Source: an uncultured Pelagibacteraceae bacterium
GTDB taxonomy: Bacteria > Pseudomonadota > Alphaproteobacteria > Pelagibacterales > Pelagibacteraceae
Direction: 5' to 3'
Length of the DNA: 49,710 nt
Assembly (NCBI GenBank): GCA_902561465.1
Contig: CACEPH010000004.1
Coordinates: 1-49,710 of the forward strand
The notes below the pieces were generated by a model that saw only the letters and a program-made list of their open reading frames with translations, was not told the origin of the DNA and did no database searches. A program made the position numbers and the translations under genes. Positions 10,242-18,177 of the stretch are shown here, in pieces; position 1 is the stretch's first letter, and every line of letters starts with the position of its first letter.

Positions 10242-10892
10242 ATGTTTAATTTTATTGTACAGAAACTTCATAAAGAAGGTTACAGATTTGTAGCTATAGC
10301 TGCCGTTATCACATTTATTCTTTTGCTAATTAATAATTATTTAGGATTGATTGGCATTGTAATCACAATTTGGGTCTATTATTTTTTTAGGGATCCAGAC
10401 AGATTTCCAATTAAAGATGAAAATTATTTGCTTAGCCCTGCGGACGGGAAAATAACACAAATTATGGAAATGGAAGGACCAAAGGAATTAGGCTTAGAAG
10501 GAAAAAAATATACTAGAATAAGTGTATTTATGGATGTGCTTTGTTGTCATGTAAATAGATTTCCTTACACTGGAACGGTTGATAAAATATTTTATAAAGC
10601 TGGGAAATTTATAAACGCAACGCTCGATAAAGCCAGTGAAGATAATGAGAGAAATTATGTAAAAATAAAAAATTCAAACGGTGATGAAATAGTTGTGGTG
10701 CAAATAGCAGGAATGATAGCAAGAAGGATTGTTTGTGATGTAAAAGAAGGAGATACACTCAATCAAGGAGATAGATTTGGAATGATTAGATTTGGTAGTA
10801 GGGTAGATATATATTTTCAAAATTATAATTTGTTAGTTCAGAAAGGTCAAAATACTGTAGCTGGAGAAACGTTATTGGCAAAAAAAAATTAA
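10242..10892 (+). CDS. psd: Phosphatidylserine decarboxylase proenzyme
   Basis: Psd makes phosphatidylethanolamine from phosphatidylserine at the inner membrane. This is the short form (216 residues) with an N-terminal hydrophobic hairpin (about residues 15-48), then the SPADGKI segment and CHVNRFPYTG. The self-cleavage site FGSR lies near residues 184-187, where the serine becomes the pyruvoyl cofactor. It is followed after 4 bp by pssA, which makes its substrate, a standard alphaproteobacterial pairing. Confidence 0.95.
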   Translation: MFNFIVQKLHKEGYRFVAIAAVITFILLLINNYLGLIGIVITIWVYYFFRDPDRFPIKDENYLLSPADGKITQIMEMEGPKELGLEGKKYTRISVFMDVLCCHVNRFPYTGTVDKIFYKAGKFINATLDKASEDNERNYVKIKNSNGDEIVVVQIAGMIARRIVCDVKEGDTLNQGDRFGMIRFGSRVDIYFQNYNLLVQKGQNTVAGETLLAKKN

Positions 10893-10896
10893 TATT

Positions 10897-11700
10897 ATGC
10901 TAGAAAGTAAAAAAGAATTTAAACTTATTTCAAAAAAAAATCCCAGATCGCTTCTTCCAAACACACTTACTATTTTTGGAGTTTGTTTAGGACTTAGTTC
11001 AATAAAATTTGCACTTGATACAAATTATGGAATGGCAATAATTGCAATTGGGTTTGCTGCTATTCTAGATACCTTAGATGGTAGAGTAGCACGCTTAATA
11101 AAAGGAACTTCAAAAGTTGGCAAAGAATTAGATTCTCTCACAGATGTTATTAGTTTTGGAGTTGCGCCAAGTTTTATAATGTACTTTTGGGCTTTAAATG
11201 AAGTAGGTAAATTTGGTTGGATGTTCGTTCTAATCTATACAGTATGTTGTGCTCTTCGCTTAGCTAGATTTAATCTAACAGTAATCGAAGAAAATGAGAC
11301 TTGGAAGATTAATTTTTTTGAAGGTGTTCCGTCACCTGCAGCTGCTGGTTTAGTACTGCTGCCACTAATATTAAATTTAAGCGGGATAATTCAATTTGAA
11401 AACTATGCTGTTTTAAGTTCAATAGCAATTTTACTAACATCCGTTTTAATGGTTAGTAAAATACCTACATATTCTTTAAAAAGGATTTTGATTCCAAGAA
11501 ATTTTGCTATTTTTTTACTACTAGGTATTGGAATTTATATAAGTCTTTTAATTTTTTACACTTTTGAAACATTATTTTTTACTGGTATAATTTATTTGTT
11601 ACTAATTCCAATAAGTTTTTTTCATTATAGAAATAAAAATAAAAAATCATCTATAGCATCAAAAGAACAAGAACAAGAAGAAGATGAAGATGTTTTGTAA
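10897..11700 (+). CDS. pssA: CDP-diacylglycerol-serine O-phosphatidyltransferase
   Basis: PssA joins CDP-diacylglycerol and L-serine to give phosphatidylserine, the substrate of the Psd encoded just upstream. The CDP-alcohol phosphatidyltransferase signature DG-x2-AR-x8-G-x3-D-x3-D is complete (DGRVAR...GKELDSLTD, about residues 60-83). Six to eight membrane segments follow. The C terminus is a short, very acidic Glu/Gln/Asp tail. The length (267) fits the alphaproteobacterial PssA type. Confidence 0.95.
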   Translation: MLESKKEFKLISKKNPRSLLPNTLTIFGVCLGLSSIKFALDTNYGMAIIAIGFAAILDTLDGRVARLIKGTSKVGKELDSLTDVISFGVAPSFIMYFWALNEVGKFGWMFVLIYTVCCALRLARFNLTVIEENETWKINFFEGVPSPAAAGLVLLPLILNLSGIIQFENYAVLSSIAILLTSVLMVSKIPTYSLKRILIPRNFAIFLLLGIGIYISLLIFYTFETLFFTGIIYLLLIPISFFHYRNKNKKSSIASKEQEQEEDEDVL

Positions 11701-11712
11701 ATTATAAAATAC

Positions 11713-12330
11713 TTGAAAAAAAATAAAATTTCAAAAAATTGGTTAATAAAGCAAAAAAAAGATCCTTTTTTTAAGCTTTCAAAAATTAAAGGATTTAGAT
11801 CTAGATCCTCTTTTAAATTAATAGAAATGAATAAAAAATTTAAATTTTTAAAACAAAATACATTTTTGTTAGATTTGGGATCCTGTCCAGGAGGATGGTC
11901 ACAGGTAGCAAGTAAAGAAATTACAAAAGGCAAAATATTATCAATTGATTTAAAATTTATGGAAAAAATTGACAAGGTAGATTTTATGCAAGGAGATTTT
12001 CTTGAAAGCAATATTTATGAAAAAATAATTCACTATTTTAATGATAAAGCAGATGTAGTTCTATCTGATATGGCAGCAAATACCTCTGGAAACAAAACCT
12101 TAGATTCCTACAGAACTGGAGAATTATGTTTAGGAGCGATGAATTTAGCAACTAAAATTTTATCAAAAGATGGAGTATTTTTGTCAAAAGCTTTTATGGG
12201 TACAATATTTAATGAAATTAATGAAAGTGCGAAAAAAAACTTTAGAAAAGTTGTTAAATATAAACCATTATCTAGCAAAAAAGAATCAAAAGAGATTTAT
12301 ATTTATTGCCAAGGAATTTTAAATATATGA
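11713..12330 (+). CDS. rlmE: 23S rRNA 2'-O-ribose methyltransferase RlmE (FtsJ)
   Basis: RlmE methylates U2552 of 23S rRNA late in 50S assembly. The protein (205 residues) shows the FtsJ arrangement: RSRSSFKL with the catalytic lysine, the SAM-binding LLDLGSCPGGWSQVA loop, the VLSDMAAN motif with the catalytic aspartate, and a late lysine in SKAFMG. The frame starts with TTG at 11713. The first internal ATG would remove the catalytic RSRSSFK lysine region, so the TTG start is preferred. It follows pssA by 12 bp and is probably co-transcribed. Confidence 0.93.
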   Translation: MKKNKISKNWLIKQKKDPFFKLSKIKGFRSRSSFKLIEMNKKFKFLKQNTFLLDLGSCPGGWSQVASKEITKGKILSIDLKFMEKIDKVDFMQGDFLESNIYEKIIHYFNDKADVVLSDMAANTSGNKTLDSYRTGELCLGAMNLATKILSKDGVFLSKAFMGTIFNEINESAKKNFRKVVKYKPLSSKKESKEIYIYCQGILNI

Positions 12331-12355
12331 TACATAATAAAATAAAAACTTGACA

Positions 12356-12805
12356 ATGAAAAAAAGTAATTTTTTTATAAAAATGCTTATTATTTTTTTC
12401 CTCTATAATTCAATTGGGGCAGCAAAAGAATCATCCTATTTTATTGAAGGAAAAAAGTATTTTGAAAAGAAAGAATTTGATAAATCAAAGATTTTATTCG
12501 AAAGAGATTTAGTTTTTAATCCGAAAAGTGAAAAATCCTATCTATTTCTTGCGAAAATTTTTAAAAATGATGAAAATGATGAAGAACAAGAGCATAATTT
12601 AAACAGTGTTCTTTTGTTAAACCCTGCAAATGATGAAGCTATATATATGCTTGCTCTTATAAAAATAAAACAATCTGATTATAATCAAGCAAAAGAATTA
12701 ATTGATAGATTTAGTTTAGTTTGTAAATCTTTCTGTTCAAAAAAAAAAGAAATTGAAGATAAATTAGAAAAATTGACTCCAGAGAATGCAAAAAATAACA
12801 ATTAA
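12356..12805 (+). CDS. Secreted TPR-repeat protein, function unknown
   Basis: A 149-residue protein with an N-terminal signal sequence (hydrophobic stretch of about 14 residues, likely cleavage near GAA-KE). It is followed by two to three tetratricopeptide-like helical pairs (YFIEGKKYFEKKEFDKSKILFERDL, then the AIYMLALIKIKQSDYNQAKELI region). It is presumably periplasmic and may mediate protein-protein contact. The start is placed at ATG 12356, two codons after an alternative TTG at 12350. The last 20 bp overlap the start of panB, an unusually long overlap that suggests coupling. No specific partner is evident. Confidence 0.7.
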   Translation: MKKSNFFIKMLIIFFLYNSIGAAKESSYFIEGKKYFEKKEFDKSKILFERDLVFNPKSEKSYLFLAKIFKNDENDEEQEHNLNSVLLLNPANDEAIYMLALIKIKQSDYNQAKELIDRFSLVCKSFCSKKKEIEDKLEKLTPENAKNNN

Positions 12806-13565
12806 AAAAATTATAAATAAAAAAAATAAGACACCAATTGCTTGTTTAACCGCATATTCAAAAAATACAGCTCAAGTAGCAGATAAATATTGTGACATCA
12901 TTTTGGTTGGAGACTCTTTAGGAATGGTTGTATATGGAATGAAAACAACAAGAGATGTTAAAATTGAAACCATGATTCTTCATGCTAGAGCTGTAAAAAA
13001 ATATACAAAAAAAAGTCTAGTAGTTTTTGACATGCCTTACAAAACATATCCAAATAAATTTATCGCATATAAAAATGCTAAAAAAGTAATTAAACTAACA
13101 AGATGCGATGCAGTTAAGTTAGAAGGTGGAACTAAAATTGTAAGTATAATCAAACATTTGGTTAAAAGAAAAATTCCTGTAATGGGTCATATTGGACTTT
13201 TGCCTCAAACTTCAAAAAAATTCAAGGTAAAAGGAAAAAATTCAATTCAAAAAAACAAAATTTTAAAAGATGCATTGGCTGTATCAAAATCTGGTGCATT
13301 TGCAATTGTAGTAGAATGTGTTGTACAAAACTTGGCTAAAACTATTACGAAAAAAGTTCTTATTCCAACAATTGGCATAGGGGCTTCCAAATATTGTGAT
13401 GGTCAAATACTTGTTACAGAGGATATGTTAGGATTAAATGATGTTTCACCAAAATTTGTGAAGAAATATGTAAATTTAAATAAAGTTGTGGACAAATCAA
13501 TAAAAAATTATGTAAGGGATGTGAAGATGAAAAGATTTCCCTCCACAAAATATGCGTATAAATAG
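12786..13565 (+). CDS. panB: 3-methyl-2-oxobutanoate hydroxymethyltransferase (PanB)
   Basis: PanB transfers a hydroxymethyl group from methylene-tetrahydrofolate to 2-oxoisovalerate, giving ketopantoate for pantothenate and CoA synthesis. The metal-binding GDSLGMVVYG segment, DMPYKTYP, KLEGG and MGHIGLLPQ blocks are all present in order. A later IPTIGIGASKYCDGQILV block matches the family. The length (259) is typical. panC is not adjacent. Confidence 0.97.
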   Translation: MQKITIKKIINKKNKTPIACLTAYSKNTAQVADKYCDIILVGDSLGMVVYGMKTTRDVKIETMILHARAVKKYTKKSLVVFDMPYKTYPNKFIAYKNAKKVIKLTRCDAVKLEGGTKIVSIIKHLVKRKIPVMGHIGLLPQTSKKFKVKGKNSIQKNKILKDALAVSKSGAFAIVVECVVQNLAKTITKKVLIPTIGIGASKYCDGQILVTEDMLGLNDVSPKFVKKYVNLNKVVDKSIKNYVRDVKMKRFPSTKYAYK

Positions 13566-13584
13566 TAAAGAATATATAATTTAG

Positions 13585-14235
13585 ATGGCAGACGATTTAT
13601 TTGAAGCTCAGTATGATTTAACAAAGAAGTCAAAATTTAAAAGGTTTTACGAATCTAATAAAATTTTGATTTATACTTCTGTTTTATTATTACTGATTTT
13701 ATTTGGATCTGTAAGTTATTTTTTAGATAGTAAAGAAAAAAAAAGAATTGTAATATCAGAAAATTATATTCAATCTAAAATTTATCTTGAAAAAGGAAAT
13801 AAACAAAAAGCTATAAAGATATTAAAGGATATAATTTTTGCTAACGATCCAACTTATTCTGCTTTATCATTATTCCTGATTTTAAACCAAAATTTAATTA
13901 ATGATAATAATGAAATATCAAATTTGTTTGATCATGTATTATCAAATAATAAATATGATAAAGAGATTAGAAATTTGTTGATCTATAAGAAAGCTTTATA
14001 TAACTCAAATTACATGAACGAATCTGAGCTACTAAAAGAAATAAAATTATTAGTAAATAACGATTCTATTTGGAGACCATACGCACTACTATTGTTAGGC
14101 GATTACTTTATGTCTAAAAACGAATATAGCAAAGCTAAAGATTTTTATACAAAAATTTTATCAATAAATAATTTACAAAAAGATATACACGATCAAGCCA
14201 AATACCAACTTAAATATATTGCTAATGTTCAGTAA
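13585..14235 (+). CDS. YfgM-like tail-anchored TPR protein
   Basis: A 216-residue protein with a single membrane segment near residues 28-48 and a helical, TPR-like periplasmic domain (residues about 55-216). This architecture and its position directly upstream of bamB match the YfgM family, periplasmic chaperones linked to the Sec translocon and outer membrane protein maturation. Its end overlaps the bamB start by 11 bp, which supports a joint role. Sequence-level similarity is weak in this lysine-rich genome, so the call rests on topology plus context. Confidence 0.65.
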   Translation: MADDLFEAQYDLTKKSKFKRFYESNKILIYTSVLLLLILFGSVSYFLDSKEKKRIVISENYIQSKIYLEKGNKQKAIKILKDIIFANDPTYSALSLFLILNQNLINDNNEISNLFDHVLSNNKYDKEIRNLLIYKKALYNSNYMNESELLKEIKLLVNNDSIWRPYALLLLGDYFMSKNEYSKAKDFYTKILSINNLQKDIHDQAKYQLKYIANVQ

Positions 14236-15574
14236 AAAAAAATTAATTTTTTTTTTAATATTATTATCATTAAACAACTGTTCCTTTGATAACAAGACAG
14301 GCATATGGGGCGATAGTGAAAAGGAAAAAATAAGAATTTCTGAATTAGAGAAAAAACAAAAGGAAATAATCAATATAGAAAAAATTTATTCATCTGATAG
14401 CATTTTTCAAAAAGAAAAAAAATTAGGCAAAAGTATAATTTTATCTAAACCAAAGAATAATCAAGAATGGAGAACGACTAGCTTAAATTTAGAAAATTCT
14501 ATTGGAAATATTTACCTACCAGGTATTAACAATATTTTTTTAAAAAAAAAAATTGGTAAAGATAAATTTTCAACACATAATGCAATGACCCCTCTTTTAG
14601 CTTTTGATAATAATATAATTTTATCAGACGACAAGGGCACAATTTTTAATATTACTAAAAGAGGAAAAGTAAATTGGAAAAAGAACATATATAAAAAAGT
14701 ATATAAAAGAATACATAAAAGTTTAGTCTTTTCCATAAGTGAAAATAATATTTATGTAGCTGATAATATTGGTTTTATTTATTCTATTGATATATCCAAT
14801 GGAAATGTACTCTGGATAAAAAATTATGCTGTTCCAATAAAATCTAATATGAAAATTTTTAATGATAAAATTTTTTTAATAGATCAAGACAATAAAATTT
14901 TATGTTTCAATACAAAAGATGGTTCTTTAATTTGGGACTTTCTTTCAATTTCATCTTTTATTAAATCACAAAATCTTCTTTCTCTGGCTGTATCAAAAGA
15001 TGGATATTTGTTTGCTATAACATCATCAGCTGATGTATATAAAATTAAAGTTGATAATGGACAAATTATTTGGTCAAGAAATTCTGCCGAGTCTCTATAT
15101 GCCGATTCAACAGATTTTTTTACTTCATCAGAAATTGTATTAAATGATGATGATATTATTTTCTCATCCAGTTTTACAATGTATTCATATGATTCAAATA
15201 CAGGAATAACAAATTGGAAAAATGATATTAGCTCTGTAGCGACTCCTATTGTAAACGGGGATAATATTTTTATTGTAACAGAAAATGGATATTTTGCTAT
15301 TTTGAATAAAAATTCAGGAAAAATAAATTCTTCAGTAAATATTTTAAAAGTTTTAAAAAGAAAGAAACAACAAACTAAAGTTACAGGTTTTATTATGGGG
15401 TCTGGAAAAATTTACTCAGTAACTTCTAATGGCTTTTTAATAGTTAGTTCAGCAAATACAGGTAAAGTTGAATATTTTAAAAAAATAGGTGAACAGAATA
15501 TGTCTCCACCAATTATAAGTAATGGGGAATTATTTATTTTATTGAAAAATTCAAAAATTATTGGACTAAATTAA
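14225..15574 (+). CDS. bamB: BamB-like outer membrane assembly lipoprotein
   Basis: This is a lipoprotein with a signal peptide and lipobox LNNC (mature Cys near residue 19). Repeated PQQ-type beta-propeller blades follow; tryptophan-containing motifs such as GNVLWIKNY, GSLIWDF, GQIIWSR and TGITNWKND mark successive blades. BamB scaffolds BamA in the BAM complex. ATG at 14225 is preferred over an in-frame TTG two codons upstream. In many proteobacteria der follows bamB; here a convergent membrane-protein gene takes that place, with a 4-bp overlap at the stops. Confidence 0.85.
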   Translation: MFSKKKLIFFLILLSLNNCSFDNKTGIWGDSEKEKIRISELEKKQKEIINIEKIYSSDSIFQKEKKLGKSIILSKPKNNQEWRTTSLNLENSIGNIYLPGINNIFLKKKIGKDKFSTHNAMTPLLAFDNNIILSDDKGTIFNITKRGKVNWKKNIYKKVYKRIHKSLVFSISENNIYVADNIGFIYSIDISNGNVLWIKNYAVPIKSNMKIFNDKIFLIDQDNKILCFNTKDGSLIWDFLSISSFIKSQNLLSLAVSKDGYLFAITSSADVYKIKVDNGQIIWSRNSAESLYADSTDFFTSSEIVLNDDDIIFSSSFTMYSYDSNTGITNWKNDISSVATPIVNGDNIFIVTENGYFAILNKNSGKINSSVNILKVLKRKKQQTKVTGFIMGSGKIYSVTSNGFLIVSSANTGKVEYFKKIGEQNMSPPIISNGELFILLKNSKIIGLN

Positions 15575-16044
15575 TCGTGCAAACTTAATCTTTTTGCATA
15601 AAATGTTCTAAATAACCAATATAGAACTAATCCTAGAACTCCAGTTAAGTAAACAATAATTAAAGTTAGAGCTGTAAGTTTACGTGGTATATTGTATTTA
15701 AATGCATCTCTGGACAGCCAAGATCCAAGGAAAAGATTTAATGCTACAAAATGAATCCAAAAAACTAATAAAAAACTTTCAGTAGCAAAAATTGTATAAA
15801 GGTTATCAAGATTTAAATACAATTTAAAAATATCAGATACTGGATCATCTAATAAAAACGCTTGGTAAAGAATGTATGCATACACTACTCCCAAAATAAG
15901 AGGTAAAATAATAGAATTTACAAAGAACTGTGTGATTTTTGAATTTGGGATAACAATAAGTAAAAGCCAAAAAGGCAAAACACCAAAATTAATCCACAAA
16001 TATATATTTTCAAAAGTTAAATAGTCTTCAAATTGAATTAGCAT
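15571..16044 (-). CDS. ABA4-like (DUF4281) membrane protein
   Basis: A 157-residue integral membrane protein with four predicted membrane segments. The segment FWIHFVALNLFLGSWLSRDA resembles the conserved histidine/Asp-containing core of the ABA4-like family (DUF4281), whose plant member is needed for neoxanthin formation. Bacterial members are uncharacterised. It is convergent with bamB and divergent from recX, with only 35 bp between the two starts. No other carotenoid gene is visible in the window, so the function remains open. Confidence 0.75.
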   Translation of the reverse strand: MLIQFEDYLTFENIYLWINFGVLPFWLLLIVIPNSKITQFFVNSIILPLILGVVYAYILYQAFLLDDPVSDIFKLYLNLDNLYTIFATESFLLVFWIHFVALNLFLGSWLSRDAFKYNIPRKLTALTLIIVYLTGVLGLVLYWLFRTFYAKRLSLHD

Positions 16045-16079
16045 AATAATATAAAATTGTAATATAATATATTAAAATC

Positions 16080-16640
16080 ATGAATCCTATTAAAAATAAA
16101 AAAAATTTAGAAACAAAGATTGAGGAAATTAGAAATTTTGCCTATGTTTATATCGAAAAATATAGTCCTTCAAAACAACAGTTAAGAACGTATTTATTTA
16201 AGAAACTTATTAAAATACAGCAAAAAATATCTAGTAAGAAAGAAATTTTCGATTTAATTGATTCAGTGATTAATACATTAGTTGATCAAAAATTTTTAAA
16301 TGACAAATATTATTCAGATGCTAAATCAAAAGTATTCTATAGAAAAGGTTACTCGTTAAATAAAATTAGGTACAGTTTAATAAAAAAAGGTATAGATCAA
16401 AAATATATTCAAGATAGCATTTCTAAAATTAAAGAAAATGAATCTGATCCTGATTTTTTTTCAGCTATTAGGATTTGTAGAAAAAAAAGAATAGGTCCAA
16501 ATAGAGAAGAAAATAATAGATCGTTATTTTATAAAAAAGATATTGCAATATTAGCAAGATCTGGCTTTAGCTACGAAACATCGAAAAAAGTTTTGGATAT
16601 TCCAAAAGAAGAATTTATCAAATTTTGCAAGATGTTATAA
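16080..16640 (+). CDS. recX: Regulatory protein RecX
   Basis: RecX (186 residues) is a helical-repeat protein that binds in the groove of RecA filaments and limits them. The alignment landmarks are the N-terminal RNFAYVYIEKYSPSKQQLRTYL helix pair, FLNDKYYSDAKS and the GYSLNKIRYSLIKKGID repeat, as in alphaproteobacterial RecX. A last repeat, IAILARSGFSYETSKKVL, closes the protein. It is unlinked from recA (about 10 kb away). Confidence 0.88.
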   Translation: MNPIKNKKNLETKIEEIRNFAYVYIEKYSPSKQQLRTYLFKKLIKIQQKISSKKEIFDLIDSVINTLVDQKFLNDKYYSDAKSKVFYRKGYSLNKIRYSLIKKGIDQKYIQDSISKIKENESDPDFFSAIRICRKKRIGPNREENNRSLFYKKDIAILARSGFSYETSKKVLDIPKEEFIKFCKML

Positions 16641-16645
16641 TAAGT

Positions 16646-16783
16646 TCAATTTTTCGATTTTTTTTTATTATTTTTTGATAAATAATGATCTAATTGATTT
16701 TTTAATTTTTTTTTTACATATAAAAAAAATAAAACCCCAAAGACTGTAACTGAAAAAACAATAATCAGTATTGTTTTAAACAT
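16646..16783 (-). CDS. 45-residue single-pass membrane protein
   Basis: A short frame encodes 45 residues: an N-terminal hydrophobic segment (MFKTILIIVFSVTVFGVLFF) followed by a highly basic Lys/Asn-rich tail. The topology rule (short outside, positive tail inside) is satisfied. It lies downstream of, and co-directional with, the small lipoprotein gene (34-bp gap). I recognise no family. Coding is supported only by composition and position. Confidence 0.45.
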   Translation of the reverse strand: MFKTILIIVFSVTVFGVLFFLYVKKKLKNQLDHYLSKNNKKKSKN

Positions 16784-16817
16784 TTTTTAAATAATTATTT
16801 ATAATTGATGAATTGTT

Positions 16818-17084
16818 TTAGGGAGAAGTAGTTTTAGTTTCTAAATTTTTTGGTAGATATGTTTGTTTTAGTACATCTTTTGATATTGAGTCATATGCAT
16901 GCTGACCAATCGTTTTTCCTGTACTTTTTTTAACCATATAATTAGCTCCAGTTGTTACACCAGATTGTATAATTGATGCAGTGCTAAATCCTGATGCCGC
17001 TGGTCCTATTAGGGCCATTGGTGCCATAAAACATCCAGACAACAACACTCCAAGGGTTGCTATCAAAAGCAATCTTTTAATCAT
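16818..17084 (-). CDS. Small lipoprotein, function unknown
   Basis: An 88-residue protein starts with a classical lipoprotein signal (MIKRLLLIATLGVLLSGC; mature Cys18). A small-residue segment rich in Ala/Gly/Ser/Thr follows (MALIGPAASGFSTASIIQSGVTT) and then a short polar tail. Residues AASGFSTASI and the KKSTGKTIGQHA element look conserved-protein-like rather than random. It is presumably exported and lipid-anchored. A ribosome site GGGAGATTCG lies just upstream of the ATG. Confidence 0.8.
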   Translation of the reverse strand: MIKRLLLIATLGVLLSGCFMAPMALIGPAASGFSTASIIQSGVTTGANYMVKKSTGKTIGQHAYDSISKDVLKQTYLPKNLETKTTSP

Positions 17085-17185
17085 CGAATCTCCCGTATTT
17101 AAATTTAAGTCTATATATCTTTTTAAGTTAGATAAAGAATTATTAATCTGTGAAATAAATTAATTATACAACTTAGAGTAGAAAA

Positions 17186-17962
17186 TTACTTATTTAATTT
17201 TTGTGATCTTTTAGCAATAATTGGTAAATTTTTATAATTTACTTTACCGTAAAAAAACTCTTTTTCATCAAATGAAGTTATAGATCCACCTGAATGTAGC
17301 AATATGGCGTGCCCTGCTGCAATATCCCATTCAAAAGCTCTGCCAATAGCAGCATAAATATCTGCTTCACCTGCGGCAATGATACAAAACTTTAAAGAGC
17401 TCGACATTTTAAATGTTTTTGAAACTTGGTTTTCTCTATAAATATTCCAAACTTCTTTTGGAGTTTTTCCTGAGTTTTCTAGTCCAATTATTTCGTTTTT
17501 ATTTTTTTTTTCACAATTTAATTTTACTGTTTTTCCATTATTAATTTCAAAAGCAAGATTTTCACCAAAAGAATAAAAGAGTCTATTTTTTGCTGGCGCG
17601 TATATAATGCCAAGGGAAGGCTTAAAATCGACTATTAAAGCAGCATTTATAGTATATTCTTCTTTTTTCTTTATATAGTCTTTGGTTCCATCTATTGGGT
17701 CAATTAACCAAAAAGTATTGCTTTCGTTTTTAATATTTATATCGACAGTTTCTTCAGAAATAATAGGTATATCATGAGTTAAATTTTTTATTTTTTCTCT
17801 CAATATTTTATCTACAGCAAGATCTCCATCAGTTACAGGTGATTTATCAGCTTTAATTGTGATTTTAACTCCTTTCTCACTTATTTTTTTAGCAATTCTA
17901 CCTGCTTCTAAAAAAGGGTCTATTAAATCTTCTGTTATTTTTTTTAAATTTAAATTAATCAA
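17186..17962 (-). CDS. cysQ: 3'(2'),5'-bisphosphate nucleotidase (CysQ)
   Basis: CysQ removes the 3'-phosphate from PAP/PAPS, recycling the by-product of sulfotransfer. The inositol-monophosphatase fold is complete: the metal-ligand EET (near residue 70), DPIDGTKDYI (near residue 87), and WDIAAGHAILLHSGG near residue 215. The frame opens with TTG at 17962. No ATG lies near the expected N terminus, so TTG is the likely start. It overlaps the preceding DUF3553 gene by 8 bp, implying translational coupling. PAP recycling would fit the sulfur genes further right. Confidence 0.92.
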   Translation of the reverse strand: MINLNLKKITEDLIDPFLEAGRIAKKISEKGVKITIKADKSPVTDGDLAVDKILREKIKNLTHDIPIISEETVDINIKNESNTFWLIDPIDGTKDYIKKKEEYTINAALIVDFKPSLGIIYAPAKNRLFYSFGENLAFEINNGKTVKLNCEKKNKNEIIGLENSGKTPKEVWNIYRENQVSKTFKMSSSLKFCIIAAGEADIYAAIGRAFEWDIAAGHAILLHSGGSITSFDEKEFFYGKVNYKNLPIIAKRSQKLNK

Positions 17963-18131
17963 TTTTTTTAATTCTTTCTAAAAGAACTTTCTTGCTATTT
18001 ATAACCTTCTTTCCCACGTTTTCAAAATTTACTGTTACCTTATTTTTAATAATTGACTGAATTTGCCCTGTTCCCCAATCCTTATTTTTGGGGTTAATTA
18101 CAAAATCACCAGGTTCATAATTTAAAAACAT
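17955..18131 (-). CDS. DUF3553-family small protein
   Basis: A 58-residue protein matches the DUF3553 pattern: an N-terminal EPGDFVINP, then DWGTGQIQS and KVTVNFENVGKKVI. Its short beta-rich shape resembles a CarD/RapA-type nucleic-acid-associated barrel, but that is an inference. The gene ends 8 bp inside cysQ and starts 46 bp from the divergent mnmA. It is a genuine gene by family pattern despite its size; the function is unknown. Confidence 0.8.
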   Translation of the reverse strand: MFLNYEPGDFVINPKNKDWGTGQIQSIIKNKVTVNFENVGKKVINSKKVLLERIKKID

Positions 18132-18177
18132 TTGTGGAAAAGTAGCATTTTATATAATAAAACAATTACATTAATTT

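Noticed and set aside
11625-12011. 128-residue minus-strand open frame opposite pssA/rlmE
   Set aside because: Covers the junction of two well-supported genes and translates to Ser/Phe-rich low-complexity sequence.
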